The position numbers and the translations under genes are program-made. Shown in pieces: positions 6,674 to 15,947 of a stretch of DNA of 64,000 nucleotides. Origin of the DNA: Flagellimonas zhangzhouensis. GTDB taxonomy: Bacteria > Bacteroidota > Bacteroidia > Flavobacteriales > Flavobacteriaceae. Every line of letters starts with the position of its first letter. Position 1 is the first letter of the stretch. The stretch covers positions 1,116,001 through 1,180,000 of the forward strand of contig NZ_FNKI01000002.1 in assembly GCF_900102925.1 (NCBI RefSeq), given 5' to 3'. The notes under the pieces are model-generated. The model made no database searches and was not told the DNA's origin. It saw nothing but the letters and a program-made list of their open reading frames with translations.

Positions 6674-7594
6674 TTATTGGCAATCTTCGTTCAATGCTTG
6701 GTATTCGGATAAGGATACTGTTGGTATTTGCTGTCCGCCCTGTATTTTAATACAGCTTAAATCTGGGTTTCTATCCACACGTAGGTCAATGATTGCTGTG
6801 TTCTGGCTCACATCCAAACGGGTCAATGCGTTGGAAGAGGCATAAAAATACATCAGGCTTGGACTGTTTTCCAGATTGATGTTTTGCAGCGTATTGTTGG
6901 AGATCACCAAGGTTTCCAAAAGGGGATTGGAGCTTAAGTCCACCGAGTTCAATTGATTGGTTGTCAACAACATACTTTTAAGATTGGGCGCTCCAGAGGC
7001 ATCAAAAGCCGTTAAAAGGTTGTCGCTCATCAGCAAATGTTCCATGGATGTATTGGTAAGGCTAAAATCCTCAAAGTAGTTATAGGATAGGTTCAACTCC
7101 TTTAATTGTGTTGCCTGCTCCAGTCCAACAATCTCGGTCAATTCGTTTACCAACGCATGCACCAAGATCAGATCGGTATTTTTACTCAGGTCGAGGGTGG
7201 TGAGATAATTGTTCTGAAGATACAAAGTGTCCAATTTTGTATTGGAACTTACATCGATGTCCACAAGGTTTTGTCCTACTGCCGATAAATAGGTGATGTT
7301 CACAAACCCCTCGATGCCTGTAAGGTCTTCGATTTCGCCAAAGTGGCTGTTTAGGTTCAAATCCAATCGCTGAACTTGTTCGGCATCTTCCCGTAGCATT
7401 TGCCCATTAACGGTGCCATCGGTGTCTATGCCTTGATCAATCAATATTTGCTCAAAATGGCTGTCAGGGATCAAAAGGTATTGGCTGCTTGGCAAGTTGT
7501 CATTGGCATTATCGTCGGAACACGAACCTATAATTAAGAGGGAGAAAATAGAAATTAGGGCAAAGCAGGTGTTTGCCATTTTGGAAATGAACAT
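6674..7594 (-). CDS. Leucine-rich-repeat lipoprotein
   Basis: 306 aa. A lipoprotein signal ends in IGSCSDDN; translation may begin at Met6 (MANTCF), since the first five residues are not needed. From ~85 to 280 there are about nine LRR-type units of 20-21 residues, such as LDTLYLQNNYLTTLDLSKNT, LKELNLSYNY and LETLVISNNTLQNINLENSP, with the L-x-x-L-x-L-x-x-N-x-L pattern. The C-terminus ends in a capping segment with cysteines (DLSCIK and NEDCQ). It is a surface or periplasmic binding protein; the partner is unknown. Closely similar LRR lipoproteins are frequent in flavobacteria. Confidence 0.85.
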   Translation of the reverse strand: MFISKMANTCFALISIFSLLIIGSCSDDNANDNLPSSQYLLIPDSHFEQILIDQGIDTDGTVNGQMLREDAEQVQRLDLNLNSHFGEIEDLTGIEGFVNITYLSAVGQNLVDIDVSSNTKLDTLYLQNNYLTTLDLSKNTDLILVHALVNELTEIVGLEQATQLKELNLSYNYFEDFSLTNTSMEHLLMSDNLLTAFDASGAPNLKSMLLTTNQLNSVDLSSNPLLETLVISNNTLQNINLENSPSLMYFYASSNALTRLDVSQNTAIIDLRVDRNPDLSCIKIQGGQQIPTVSLSEYQALNEDCQ

Positions 7595-7713
7595 TCTGAT
7601 TGTTTTTTGATGATGAGCATATATGACTCGGAATCATCAAAATTGTTACATTATGTAAGTTCGGGACATCAATTTTGCAACATGATCAAGGGATTCAACC
7701 TAGCATGGGAACA

Positions 7714-8445
7714 CTAATCCGTTTGCAATAGTTCCAGTAGTTGTGTTGTGTTTTCCTTAGCCTTTTCAAGGGAAGCCAATTGAAAATTGTAATATTCATA
7801 GAAACCAGCTACGTAATTGTTTTGCATACGAAACTGTGGTGAATCAAGGTTGTTCGCCCAGCCTTTAACCTCCGCATGTTCTTTGGTCGAAAAACCGTTT
7901 GTGTACAGCGCATCAATATGTTTTTCCAACTCATTGAACTTGGTGATTTGGAAATCGTTGATTTTTAATTGTGTCTGTATTCTTTGGTCTTGTTTGTTTT
8001 TATATTCCAAAATGGCATTTTTTAAAGTAGGGGAAAACAACTTTAAATTTCCCGTAGTGAACAGATCCTGCACCGTATAGGTTTTGGTGTTGAAATCGCT
8101 AAGGGATAATTGGGCACTGTCTATTTTTTGATTCAACACTTCAATGTCCAAATTATCCTGCTCGTAATAATCAATATAATCCTGAATTGATTTTTTTCGC
8201 ACTTTAATGATGCTATCCAACCTATTTATTTCCTCAAGGTCTGCTTGAAGTTCTGCAACAATGTTCTTTTTGTACAGCTCCACCATTTCGTTGGATTTAC
8301 TGCGCTCGTTGGCATTGTTGATCTGTAGGGCGATCAAAATACCTATAACCACCAAAATGATTTCGCCCAAAGCGTACAACAGGTATTTGGTAAATCTATT
8401 TTCCATTAACAATCGTTGTCTGATTTTTCGAAAGAATTTTATCAT
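7714..8445 (-). CDS. DUF6090 family membrane protein (copy 3 of 9)
   Basis: 243 aa. N-terminus MIKFFRKIRQRLLMENRFTK, then a membrane segment (GEIILVVIGILIALQINN), then NANERSKSNEMVELYKKNIV opening a long helical outer part rich in Q, K and E. Its start codon overlaps the stop of copy 4 by 4 nt, so copies 5, 4 and 3 are translated in that order from one transcript. The N-terminal 26 codons share about 90% of bases with copy 4, while the C-terminal parts differ. Function unknown. Confidence 0.85.
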   Translation of the reverse strand: MIKFFRKIRQRLLMENRFTKYLLYALGEIILVVIGILIALQINNANERSKSNEMVELYKKNIVAELQADLEEINRLDSIIKVRKKSIQDYIDYYEQDNLDIEVLNQKIDSAQLSLSDFNTKTYTVQDLFTTGNLKLFSPTLKNAILEYKNKQDQRIQTQLKINDFQITKFNELEKHIDALYTNGFSTKEHAEVKGWANNLDSPQFRMQNNYVAGFYEYYNFQLASLEKAKENTTQLLELLQTD

Positions 8446-9191
8446 TTTTCTTCTAAAGTTTGAAGCGCACTAATGAGTTCTTCCGTTTTTTTGGAAACTT
8501 CTTCATAAATCATGTTTCTAGTGTAAGTAAAGTCTAACTTGGAATTTAGCAAATTGTCAAAAATCGTGATGAATTCAACTTCATCCAAAGCATCCCAAGT
8601 TTTAGATTTGAATTTGTCATGGATTCCAAAAAAATTATACTTTTCAGGTCTTGTGGCCAAATAATTTAGCGATTGTGTTGTGGGTAAATAGTCCGCTAGG
8701 TACAGTTCTATAAGATCGTTGTTTTCCTCCTGTATCGCCGTAAGTTCAAGCATTAATTCTTGTACTTGTTTAGGGTATAATTGTATTTCACCAGAAGTTT
8801 GTAAAGATTTAAGTGTCTTGTCGTTGTAGTTTTTCTTGTTGTCTATAACCACATTAAATTCATATCGTGCAATCTGCTTCATGGTGTCTATGGTTGCACT
8901 TTCTGATTTTAATCTTTCTCGAAAACCGCTTAAGACTTCAAGTTCTTGCTTGAGAAATTTTGTGTTCTTTCTAAAATCTGTGGTGTCTTGTTTCAGATCT
9001 TTTAAAAGGGACTTGGTGTATGCACTTCTTTTATTTAAACCTTTTCTGTATTCATTCCAGTTATTGATTTGAAGAGCAAGAAGAATTCCAATGACCACCA
9101 AAACAATTTCTCCTAAAGCGTAAAGTAGGTATTTGGTAAATCTGTTTTCCATTAATAATCGTTGTCTGATTTTTCTAAAGAACTTGATCAT
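8442..9191 (-). CDS. DUF6090 family membrane protein (copy 4 of 9)
   Basis: 249 aa. N-terminus identical to copy 3 for 20 residues, membrane segment GEIVLVVIGILLALQINN, then WNEYRKGLNKRSAYTKSLLK and a helical part ending KKTEELISALQTLEEK. It overlaps copy 5 upstream by 17 nt and copy 3 downstream by 4 nt, the signature of translational coupling. Its membrane-segment DNA is also nearly identical to that of copy 6 (10933-11712), so the conserved 5' module is shared between non-adjacent copies as well. Confidence 0.85.
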   Translation of the reverse strand: MIKFFRKIRQRLLMENRFTKYLLYALGEIVLVVIGILLALQINNWNEYRKGLNKRSAYTKSLLKDLKQDTTDFRKNTKFLKQELEVLSGFRERLKSESATIDTMKQIARYEFNVVIDNKKNYNDKTLKSLQTSGEIQLYPKQVQELMLELTAIQEENNDLIELYLADYLPTTQSLNYLATRPEKYNFFGIHDKFKSKTWDALDEVEFITIFDNLLNSKLDFTYTRNMIYEEVSKKTEELISALQTLEEK

Positions 9192-9939
9192 TTGAGTTTA
9201 TTTTAAGTAAAAGCTGGTTGGCGAGATCTATGGCATTTTTATACAGCCCGTGTTGTTGCTGTATCTGAAAATACCGCCCAAATACCATGGTCTCAAACGG
9301 ATTGTCGTTTATAAAACTGGTTGGGTCAATTTCTTGAGGGGTTCTTGGGTCATCCTTATAATAATCGCGAATGGGTTTCCAATTGGTCTTTGAATTTACC
9401 GTGAAGCTATAATGGTCAAAAAAATACGGTTCGTATCGTATTTTGATGAACGTATTGGAAATGTCTTCCCGAGCTAAAATATGATCTAGAGTTGTGTAAT
9501 AATTTAAGATCATATCCTGAACATCTTGATCAACATAGGATAGTTCGCCTGAATTATTGATGGTTTCCAAACCACTTTTATTGGGCGATGTGGACTTCTC
9601 CAGCAACAGATAAAACATATACATGGTGGTATTGTCGTCAATAGGGTCCAACGTCTGGAATTGTCTGGTCAGCTTTTCGGCATAGATCAACGTGGTATCG
9701 GTAAACTGGTACATGTAATTGAGTTGCACTAGATCTTCCTTGATGTTTTGGGCTATGGTTTTTAAATGCAGATTCGCAGAGGCTGTGTTGTTCCTGTTTT
9801 GGTTCCAGTTGTTGATGCCCAAAGCGATTAAAATCCCGATCACCACCAACATGATCTCGCCAAGTGCATATTTGAGGTATTTTCGTGTCTTCCCTTCGTT
9901 GAGAAGATCTTGCCGAATGGTTCTGAAGAATTTAATCAT
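9175..9939 (-). CDS. DUF6090 family membrane protein (copy 5 of 9)
   Basis: 254 aa, first gene of the triplet 9939-7714. N-terminus MIKFFRTIRQDLLNEGKTRK with the membrane segment GEIMLVVIGILIALGINNWN; the usual Q of ALQINN is G here. The outer part carries YYTTLDHILAREDISNTF and a proline-rich stretch (DDPRTPQEIDP) not seen in the other copies. The last 17 nt overlap the start of copy 4. It lies 33 nt downstream of the beta-lactamase-like gene, so it may belong to the same transcript. Confidence 0.85.
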   Translation of the reverse strand: MIKFFRTIRQDLLNEGKTRKYLKYALGEIMLVVIGILIALGINNWNQNRNNTASANLHLKTIAQNIKEDLVQLNYMYQFTDTTLIYAEKLTRQFQTLDPIDDNTTMYMFYLLLEKSTSPNKSGLETINNSGELSYVDQDVQDMILNYYTTLDHILAREDISNTFIKIRYEPYFFDHYSFTVNSKTNWKPIRDYYKDDPRTPQEIDPTSFINDNPFETMVFGRYFQIQQQHGLYKNAIDLANQLLLKINSNDQVL

Positions 9940-9972
9940 GTTTGGTTAGTGGTTAGGTTGAAAAAATTAAGA

Positions 9973-10875
9973 TTATTGTTCCATCAAATAATCATAAATG
10001 GTTTTTGAAATGCCTGCAAGTTGTTCGGTTCCCTTGTCAAAATCCTTTAGGTTTTTGGAGAGCAGGACCAGCACATAGCTTCGCCCATCTGGCAAATACA
10101 CAATCCCAGCATCGTGGTGAACGCCTGTTATAGAACCCGTTTTGTGGGCCACTTCAACATTATCAGGTAATTCATGCGGAATAATTTCATTGAATTGTTG
10201 GTCTTTTAAAATATTGATCATGGCCTCGCAGTCGGTTTCGGTTCCTGCTTTATTGGTGGCAATAGCCTGCATGATGATCAATAAATCTTTGGCGGTGGTG
10301 GAATTGCTCAACCCCAGATCATAGGCCTTTTGGTCCTCGACGCCTCGTAGCACTTCTATTTTATCGGCACCCAGATCCCGCATGGTGGCGGTAACTTTTT
10401 TGGCATCCACCAGTTCGATCAACACATTGGTGGCCAAGTTACTACTCACGGTAATCATGCTGTACATTAAATCTTTGAGTGCTACGTTAGTGTTGATCTT
10501 GCTATAAATTACATCATTACTGTCGTCTCCAATATCCATGCTGTACGGACTGCTGTCCACAATACTTTTAAATTCATTGATCAATAAAATGGAATCGTTC
10601 AAATTGATTTTTCCTGAAGCCTGTTGTTTGAAAAGCTCGATCATTACGGGCACTTTCATGGTGCTTGCGGCATGAAATTCTTCACTTTCATTTATGAATA
10701 GGGTATCCGATGGTTCTGCTAGATTCAATAATGCCACAGCCACATCTCCTTCAATAGAATCGATTTGTGTACGGATTTTGGTTTCCAACGCTTCTTTTGG
10801 GGTTGGTTTTGGTTGACAGGCTGTTATGCAGTAGCAAAAAATGACAGTTAGTATTAATTTGGTTTGGTTGATCAT
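9973..10875 (-). CDS. Class A beta-lactamase-like serine hydrolase, lipoprotein
   Basis: 300 aa. A lipoprotein signal ends CITACQPK. The active-site motifs of class A enzymes are in order: S71-T-M-K74 (AASTMKVP), S144-S-N146 in the SDN position, E180 in the region of the omega-loop glutamate (GVEDQKAYDLGLSNSTTA), and K245-T-G247 (AHKTGSITG). All residues needed for acylation and deacylation seem present, so it may hydrolyse beta-lactams, but many flavobacterial homologues are described only as serine hydrolases. It is flanked by DUF6090 genes on the same strand and no LysR or BlaR regulator is nearby. Resistance is not shown by sequence alone. Confidence 0.82.
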   Translation of the reverse strand: MINQTKLILTVIFCYCITACQPKPTPKEALETKIRTQIDSIEGDVAVALLNLAEPSDTLFINESEEFHAASTMKVPVMIELFKQQASGKINLNDSILLINEFKSIVDSSPYSMDIGDDSNDVIYSKINTNVALKDLMYSMITVSSNLATNVLIELVDAKKVTATMRDLGADKIEVLRGVEDQKAYDLGLSNSTTAKDLLIIMQAIATNKAGTETDCEAMINILKDQQFNEIIPHELPDNVEVAHKTGSITGVHHDAGIVYLPDGRSYVLVLLSKNLKDFDKGTEQLAGISKTIYDYLMEQ

Positions 10876-10932
10876 ATTGGGTTGGTTTTGTTTTTAGAAA
10901 GTTCTAGTCAGCGAGTCAAGTTTTTCAAAGGA

Positions 10933-11712
10933 TTAATTTTCTTTTAATTCCTTATTTATCAAATCAATGGTTCTGTTTGTGATCGTTTCAAGACCAAACT
11001 TTACCCAAATCTCATCGCTGTGCTGGTTTTGATAAACCCTATATAGATCCATGTAGGTTTCACTGTCTTTAACCAAAGCTGCAATTTCATCATCGGATAA
11101 CTTAAAATCTGGGTGTATGGGAATTGACGGAAGAGTCTTTAACTGCTCAGGAAGTTCAAATACCAAACCTAATTTCGCCCAAAGCTTGTCGAATTTATTA
11201 TCAATGTCATTGGTGTACAATAGACTCCCTCGATCTTGGATAGCATTTCTCGATTCCATATAATCCTTTAGTATGGAGAGGTTTTGTTTGACCGTGTCAC
11301 TCAACATAACAAATTTCCCTGATGAGATGGCTTCTTCCTGAACAGAAGTTAGAATGGCCAATTCGCCATTGTGCTGCATGTCATTTAAATACAGTTTTAG
11401 GCTATCCATGGGAATATGTAAAGATCCCGTGGAGAATTGGAGCACCTTATTCAGAATTGCATTGCTAGTGTGCAAACCGAGGATATGGTGTTCCATTCTC
11501 AATTTATTTTCCATCAGTTCTGCTCTGATGTTGAGCATCAATTTTTTCTTACTGGTTTCTTCCTTTCGGTGTTCGTTCCAATTATTGATTTGAAGAGCAA
11601 GCAGAATTCCAATGACCACCAAAATGATTTCCCCCAAAGCATATAACAAGTATTTGGTAAATTGATTTTCTGTCAACATACGTTGCCTAATTTTTCTAAA
11701 GAATTTAATCAT
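10933..11712 (-). CDS. DUF6090 family membrane protein (copy 6 of 9)
   Basis: 259 aa. N-terminus MIKFFRKIRQRMLTENQFTK, membrane segment GEIILVVIGILLALQINN, then WNEHRKEETSKKKLMLNIRA and a helical outer part ending in TIDLINKELKEN. The start overlaps the stop of copy 7 by 4 nt, so the two are translationally coupled. The DNA for the membrane segment matches copy 4 for about 40 nt with a single change, although their C-terminal parts are unrelated by eye. Function unknown. Confidence 0.85.
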   Translation of the reverse strand: MIKFFRKIRQRMLTENQFTKYLLYALGEIILVVIGILLALQINNWNEHRKEETSKKKLMLNIRAELMENKLRMEHHILGLHTSNAILNKVLQFSTGSLHIPMDSLKLYLNDMQHNGELAILTSVQEEAISSGKFVMLSDTVKQNLSILKDYMESRNAIQDRGSLLYTNDIDNKFDKLWAKLGLVFELPEQLKTLPSIPIHPDFKLSDDEIAALVKDSETYMDLYRVYQNQHSDEIWVKFGLETITNRTIDLINKELKEN

Positions 11713-12428
11713 TGGTTGGGTAGTTTTTCATCAATTATAGCCACGAGTTCCTGGGATTCGAGCAAGGCTTTTTCCATAGCCTCTATGGTGCCATCCGCAT
11801 TTCCAAGGTTCACTTTTAAGCTGATCAGGATAAATTCATCATTTAAAAAAGAATCCATGTCTTTTGGGGTTCCATATGCTTCAAATAGCCAATCTGAAAA
11901 ATGCTCACGCACGTAGGGCAGCCAAATGGATTGAAACTCATTCGTGTCATCATCTATTTCGGCCTGAATTCTGGGTAATGAAAGATCGTAATAGGAGGTT
12001 AGTTTACTGCGGAACCCATCATCCTTAATTTTGCCGATGCCCATATCCTTGAGTAAATCAAAGCCGTTTTTGGTGAATTCAACATTGTGTTTAAGCATTA
12101 AGTACCCCAAGAGCTTATCAAAATCTTCGACCATTGCCTTTTTATGGTCCAAAATGTCAATCACCGTTTGTTGTTTGTGATATTCTTCATTCTTACGGTT
12201 CAGGGCATCGTGTAAAACCTTTTGGTCTAATAGGAGATCATTTTTAATTTCAACCAAGGCATTTTCCACTTCCCTTTGTTGTTTGTTGTTTTCATTCCAA
12301 TTATTGATTTGCAGTGCTAGAAGAATTCCAATGACCACTAGTATGATCTCACCTATGGCATATAAGAGGTATTTTTTAACTCGATGGGTATCCACTAATT
12401 TTTTTCTGGTTTTTCGAAATAATTTCAT
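11709..12428 (-). CDS. DUF6090 family membrane protein (copy 7 of 9)
   Basis: 239 aa, the most divergent N-terminus of the set: MKLFRKTRKKLVDTHRVKK instead of MIKFFR-RQ-LL-E, followed by the standard membrane segment GEIILVVIGILLALQINN and WNENNKQQREVENALVEIKN. The outer part has NGFDLLKDMGIGKIKDDGFR, reminiscent of the S/T-G-x-L/I-x-x-I motif found in several copies near the middle of the outer domain. It is upstream of copy 6 (4-nt overlap) and 24 nt downstream of the amidohydrolase gene. Confidence 0.85.
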   Translation of the reverse strand: MKLFRKTRKKLVDTHRVKKYLLYAIGEIILVVIGILLALQINNWNENNKQQREVENALVEIKNDLLLDQKVLHDALNRKNEEYHKQQTVIDILDHKKAMVEDFDKLLGYLMLKHNVEFTKNGFDLLKDMGIGKIKDDGFRSKLTSYYDLSLPRIQAEIDDDTNEFQSIWLPYVREHFSDWLFEAYGTPKDMDSFLNDEFILISLKVNLGNADGTIEAMEKALLESQELVAIIDEKLPNQ

Positions 12429-12452
12429 GTATTGGTTTTGGTTGGGGGCTGA

Positions 12453-14189
12453 CTATTTTTTAAAAACAGTTTGGCCTTCTTTTATGGATTCCAACACCTC
12501 GATGGTATGAATATCCAAGGGGTCTATTTTTAATGGGTTTTTGTCCAAGATCACCAAATCTGCCAGTTTACCCTCGGTCAATGTACCTTTGGTGTCTTCC
12601 TCAAAATATTGGTTGGCTGCCCATATGGTCAGTGTTTTTAATCCTTCATAAGCTGAAATCCGTTGGTCAGGGCCCAAAATTTGACCGCTTCGAGTCACTC
12701 GGTTTACCGTAGCATCTAAAACCCGAATAGAATTAGGGAATGTTACTGGTGCATCGTGGTGGGAAGTCAAATTTAAACCCGCATCTAGTACATCCCTACA
12801 TGGAGAAATATAATCGGCCCGTGGCTTGCCCAAAACGGACTCTTTGTGCCAATCGCCCCAATAAAAGGTATGCATGGGGAAGAGGGAGGGATAAATATCA
12901 AGTTCAACCAAATCAGGAATTTGGTCTTTTCTTAATGTTTGACCGTGAATCAGCACGGTTCTGTGGTCGGGATAGCCAAATTCATCCTCTGCAGCTTTCA
13001 CTGCCATTAAATATTGATCAATGGCGGCATCTCCATTACTGTGACAAAGTATTTGCCATTTGTTTTTAAAGGCGGTTTTTACGTGCCCAATGGCTGCTTC
13101 GTCGGTCATCACGGGATAGCCTTTGTAGCAGCCTGTTCTGCCTTCAGGATTTTTAAAGTAACAATCAGTAAGCCATGCGGTTTTTCCTTGGGGCGACCCG
13201 TCGAGGGTGAGTTTTACGCCACCAATTTTAAATTTGTTCTTGTACGCATGTGTGGGGACATAATCACCTTCTTCCAAGTAATCTGTTCCAAGGGTAATGT
13301 CGGGATAGGCGACCACATCAATAAAATAGGCATTGTTTTCTGCTGCTGCGATCAACGATGCAACCTGATCCGTTGTGGTTCTGCCGTCCTGGGCAGTGAG
13401 ATATCCTTTTTTTGCGTATTCTTCCTGTCCTTTTTGTATGCACTGCATGGCCAGTTCCGTATCCATTTTGCCTAATAGCGGGAATAAAACATTAAATAAT
13501 CCGGCTTCTTCCAAAACGCCGTTCGGATTTCCTTCGGCATCACGTCTCAAAACACCACCTTCAGGGTCAGGGGTGTCCTTGTTGTACCCCAAAATCTCCA
13601 TGGCCTTGGTGTTGATGGAGCCCAAATGTCCAGATTGATGCAATATAAGTACGGGCAATTCCGTGCTTACTTTATCCAAATCAGTGGCTTTGGGATGGTC
13701 TTTTTCAGCTAATTGGGAATCATCGTAACCATTGCCAACAATCCAGCCCACTTTATTGATAAGATATTTGCCCGCTTCTGAATCTTTATATTCAACTAAA
13801 GTCTTTACAATTGACGAATAATCCGCACCAGGTCCATCAGGTGGAGGTAAAACATTTGCACAAAGTGCAGTGAAACCAACGCTAAAGAAGTGCCCATGTC
13901 CATCCAAAAACGCAGGAACTAGGGTGTTGCCGCTTAAATCAATTTGGTTTATTCCATCGGTAAATTGGGTCAAGGCGTCTGCTTTGGTGCCTACAAATGC
14001 AATCTTACCATCTTTTTCGACCAATGCTTCCGCATAGGTTGGTGTATCACCTTCCATGGTTAAAATATCCCCATTGAAGTAAAGGTTTGTGGAGAACTCA
14101 ACGGTTGGCTCTGATGATTCTTTAGAGCTGTTTTTGCAAGAGGTAGCTAAAAGGCATAGCACCCATATTACGGCACATACTTTTTTCAT
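12453..14189 (-). CDS. YtcJ-type amidohydrolase, lipoprotein
   Basis: 578 aa. A lipoprotein signal ends LLATSCKNSS. The amidohydrolase-3 fold is complete: NLYFNGDILTMEGDTPTYAE at the start, the metal-ligand motif FLDGHGHFFSVGF, a long insert, the KLTLDGSPQGKTAWL region with the conserved lysine, LCHSNGDAAIDQYL, VLIHGQTLR, and the final TSHHDAPVTFPNSIRVLDA and GKLADLVILDKNPL. This family cleaves amide or related bonds of unknown small substrates and is exported here. It heads the 12.4-10.9 kb segment on the minus strand, immediately before two DUF6090 genes. Confidence 0.87.
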   Translation of the reverse strand: MKKVCAVIWVLCLLATSCKNSSKESSEPTVEFSTNLYFNGDILTMEGDTPTYAEALVEKDGKIAFVGTKADALTQFTDGINQIDLSGNTLVPAFLDGHGHFFSVGFTALCANVLPPPDGPGADYSSIVKTLVEYKDSEAGKYLINKVGWIVGNGYDDSQLAEKDHPKATDLDKVSTELPVLILHQSGHLGSINTKAMEILGYNKDTPDPEGGVLRRDAEGNPNGVLEEAGLFNVLFPLLGKMDTELAMQCIQKGQEEYAKKGYLTAQDGRTTTDQVASLIAAAENNAYFIDVVAYPDITLGTDYLEEGDYVPTHAYKNKFKIGGVKLTLDGSPQGKTAWLTDCYFKNPEGRTGCYKGYPVMTDEAAIGHVKTAFKNKWQILCHSNGDAAIDQYLMAVKAAEDEFGYPDHRTVLIHGQTLRKDQIPDLVELDIYPSLFPMHTFYWGDWHKESVLGKPRADYISPCRDVLDAGLNLTSHHDAPVTFPNSIRVLDATVNRVTRSGQILGPDQRISAYEGLKTLTIWAANQYFEEDTKGTLTEGKLADLVILDKNPLKIDPLDIHTIEVLESIKEGQTVFKK

Positions 14190-14342
14190 AGTGTTTAGTG
14201 TTTAAAGGTTTTATAGCTAACCCTACTAAGTTCGATGAAATAAGTTTTGAATACAAGCTTTTATTATTGAATTTCAGTTCATTAAGGTTGCATGGGGAGA
14301 ATGTAAAAAACGTTTTTTCTAAATCGGTACATTTTTTATGAC

Positions 14343-15086
14343 TTAAAGAGATTCAAGCTTTTTTATCTCAGCATGTATCTTGTCATGTAATCTTTTTACA
14401 TATTTCTGGGTATTTCTATACCGAGCAATGGCGAATGTCTTCATACTTATCGCTACAGAAACAATATTGGACATTTCCTGGTTTTTAATCAATTCGTCAT
14501 AATTATTTGGAATAGTCAATAATGCATCATCTTCTAGGGACTCAAACACAAAGTTTTTTATATAAAATGGGGTGAACGTATTAGAAATAATGTTTTCCAT
14601 TTCTGCAGGGAAATCAGTAAAAATTGATTTTAATCTAGTTTCATAAATAAAGGAGATATCGAGCTTTAAGGAATCATTGGAAATATAAGGCAGACCTTCA
14701 GATTTTAAATTTTCAAAAGCAGCATTGTTATAGGAGTTTTGATAACTGATCAGAGGAATGGATAAATAGGATACTATGGTATCATTAAAAGGACGCTTAT
14801 TTTTTAAATGGTTCAATAGAAATTTCCCATGCTCCAGTTGTTCAGTTTCCAACTCAATAGCGAAATCTAAAGCTTTATAATTGGATAGTAATGAGTTTTT
14901 AATTTCCTTAAGAAGCGTTATTTCGGTTTGTCGGTCCTCTTGTTTGTTGTTCCAATTGTTAATGTTTACGGCAATTAAAATACCAATTACCACAAGTATT
15001 ATTTCCCCAATGGCATATAAAATGTATTTGGTGATTATATTTTCTAGAATTGTTTTCTGTCGGTTTTTTCTAAAGAATTTAGGCAT
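14343..15086 (-). CDS. DUF6090 family membrane protein (copy 8 of 9)
   Basis: 247 aa. N-terminus MPKFFRKNRQKTILENIITK, membrane segment GEIILVVIGILIAVNINNWN (V-N replaces the usual L-Q), then NKQEDRQTEITLLKEIKNSL. The outer part has AAFENLKSEGLPYISNDSLK, a version of the S-x-G-L-x-x-I-S/T-N motif seen in several copies. It is followed by 153 nt with no gene or strong signal before the amidohydrolase gene. It lies 24 nt downstream of copy 9, so the two are probably co-transcribed. Confidence 0.85.
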   Translation of the reverse strand: MPKFFRKNRQKTILENIITKYILYAIGEIILVVIGILIAVNINNWNNKQEDRQTEITLLKEIKNSLLSNYKALDFAIELETEQLEHGKFLLNHLKNKRPFNDTIVSYLSIPLISYQNSYNNAAFENLKSEGLPYISNDSLKLDISFIYETRLKSIFTDFPAEMENIISNTFTPFYIKNFVFESLEDDALLTIPNNYDELIKNQEMSNIVSVAISMKTFAIARYRNTQKYVKRLHDKIHAEIKKLESL

Positions 15087-15110
15087 TGAATATTGGCTTT
15101 GCTTAAAATG

Positions 15111-15863
15111 TTAATCGATACGTTCTAGGTAGGTGTCTATTAGGGTCTTTGTATTTTTTATCTGATCTAGAGTCAGTCCTAGATCATAAAGATTGTCCTC
15201 TTTAATTTGCTCGCTGTAATGAAGCAGCCTTAAAAATTCAGGGTCATTTTTCAGGGCAATAAAGTCTTTTGGGGAATAGAGTTTCGAGGGAATGGAGCCT
15301 GAAGTATTTCTCTCTGTTTTTAGGTCTTCAAAATATTCAAGGTATCTGGGTATTACGTATTCGTAGGTGGTTTTTTTGGCGGAAGTCTCCCGTTCCTTGA
15401 TAAAGGAATAATAGGTTTCGTAAAGGTTGGTGATGGATTCTCTAATGGAGTCATTGGCAAGAATATGAAACCCAATATTGGAAAGGTTTTTGTAACCGCT
15501 CCATTTTAAGGTGTAAGTGGCACTAAATGTAACCAAGCCAAACCTACGTTTTAAACTATCTGGGACTGTTTCGACGTTTTCTAGTGCATTCTCAAGGATA
15601 TGGATATTTTTAATGGCCCCTTGATTCAAGTACACATCATTTTCCAATGAAAGAATATCCTCTTCGAGGTTTTCAGCTATCTCTCGAAGTACCTCAATCT
15701 CCATTTGGTCATCTTTGCGGTTTTCGTTCCAATTGTTGATTTGTAGCGCAATCAGGATGCCGATGACAACCAAAATAATTTCGCCGATGGCATATTGAAG
15801 GTATTTTTTGGTTTTACCCTCAGAAAGTAAATCCTGCCTGATTTTTCTAAAGAATTTCAGCAT
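15111..15863 (-). CDS. DUF6090 family membrane protein (copy 9 of 9)
   Basis: 250 aa from the ATG at 15863. A longer reading from 15911 adds 16 residues that no paralogue has, so the shorter start, which gives MLKFFRKIRQDLLSEGKTKK, is preferred. Membrane segment GEIILVVIGILIALQINN, then WNENRKDDQMEIEVLREIAE, and a helical outer part containing LKWSGYKNLSNIGFHILAND, which looks like the shared S-x-G-x-x-x-L motif. First gene of the 15.9-14.3 kb pair and the last copy in the array. Function unknown. Confidence 0.85.
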   Translation of the reverse strand: MLKFFRKIRQDLLSEGKTKKYLQYAIGEIILVVIGILIALQINNWNENRKDDQMEIEVLREIAENLEEDILSLENDVYLNQGAIKNIHILENALENVETVPDSLKRRFGLVTFSATYTLKWSGYKNLSNIGFHILANDSIRESITNLYETYYSFIKERETSAKKTTYEYVIPRYLEYFEDLKTERNTSGSIPSKLYSPKDFIALKNDPEFLRLLHYSEQIKEDNLYDLGLTLDQIKNTKTLIDTYLERID

Positions 15864-15947
15864 GGTTGAGGTTGGATAGTGTTGGCTATTTTGGATTAAT
15901 TTACAAAACAATCCAATAAGTGGTTGACAAACATTTGGTTATCTACC

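Noticed and set aside
13014-13475. 153-codon plus-strand frame within the amidohydrolase gene
   Set aside because: Shadow of a well-supported amidohydrolase on the other strand; no recognisable features.
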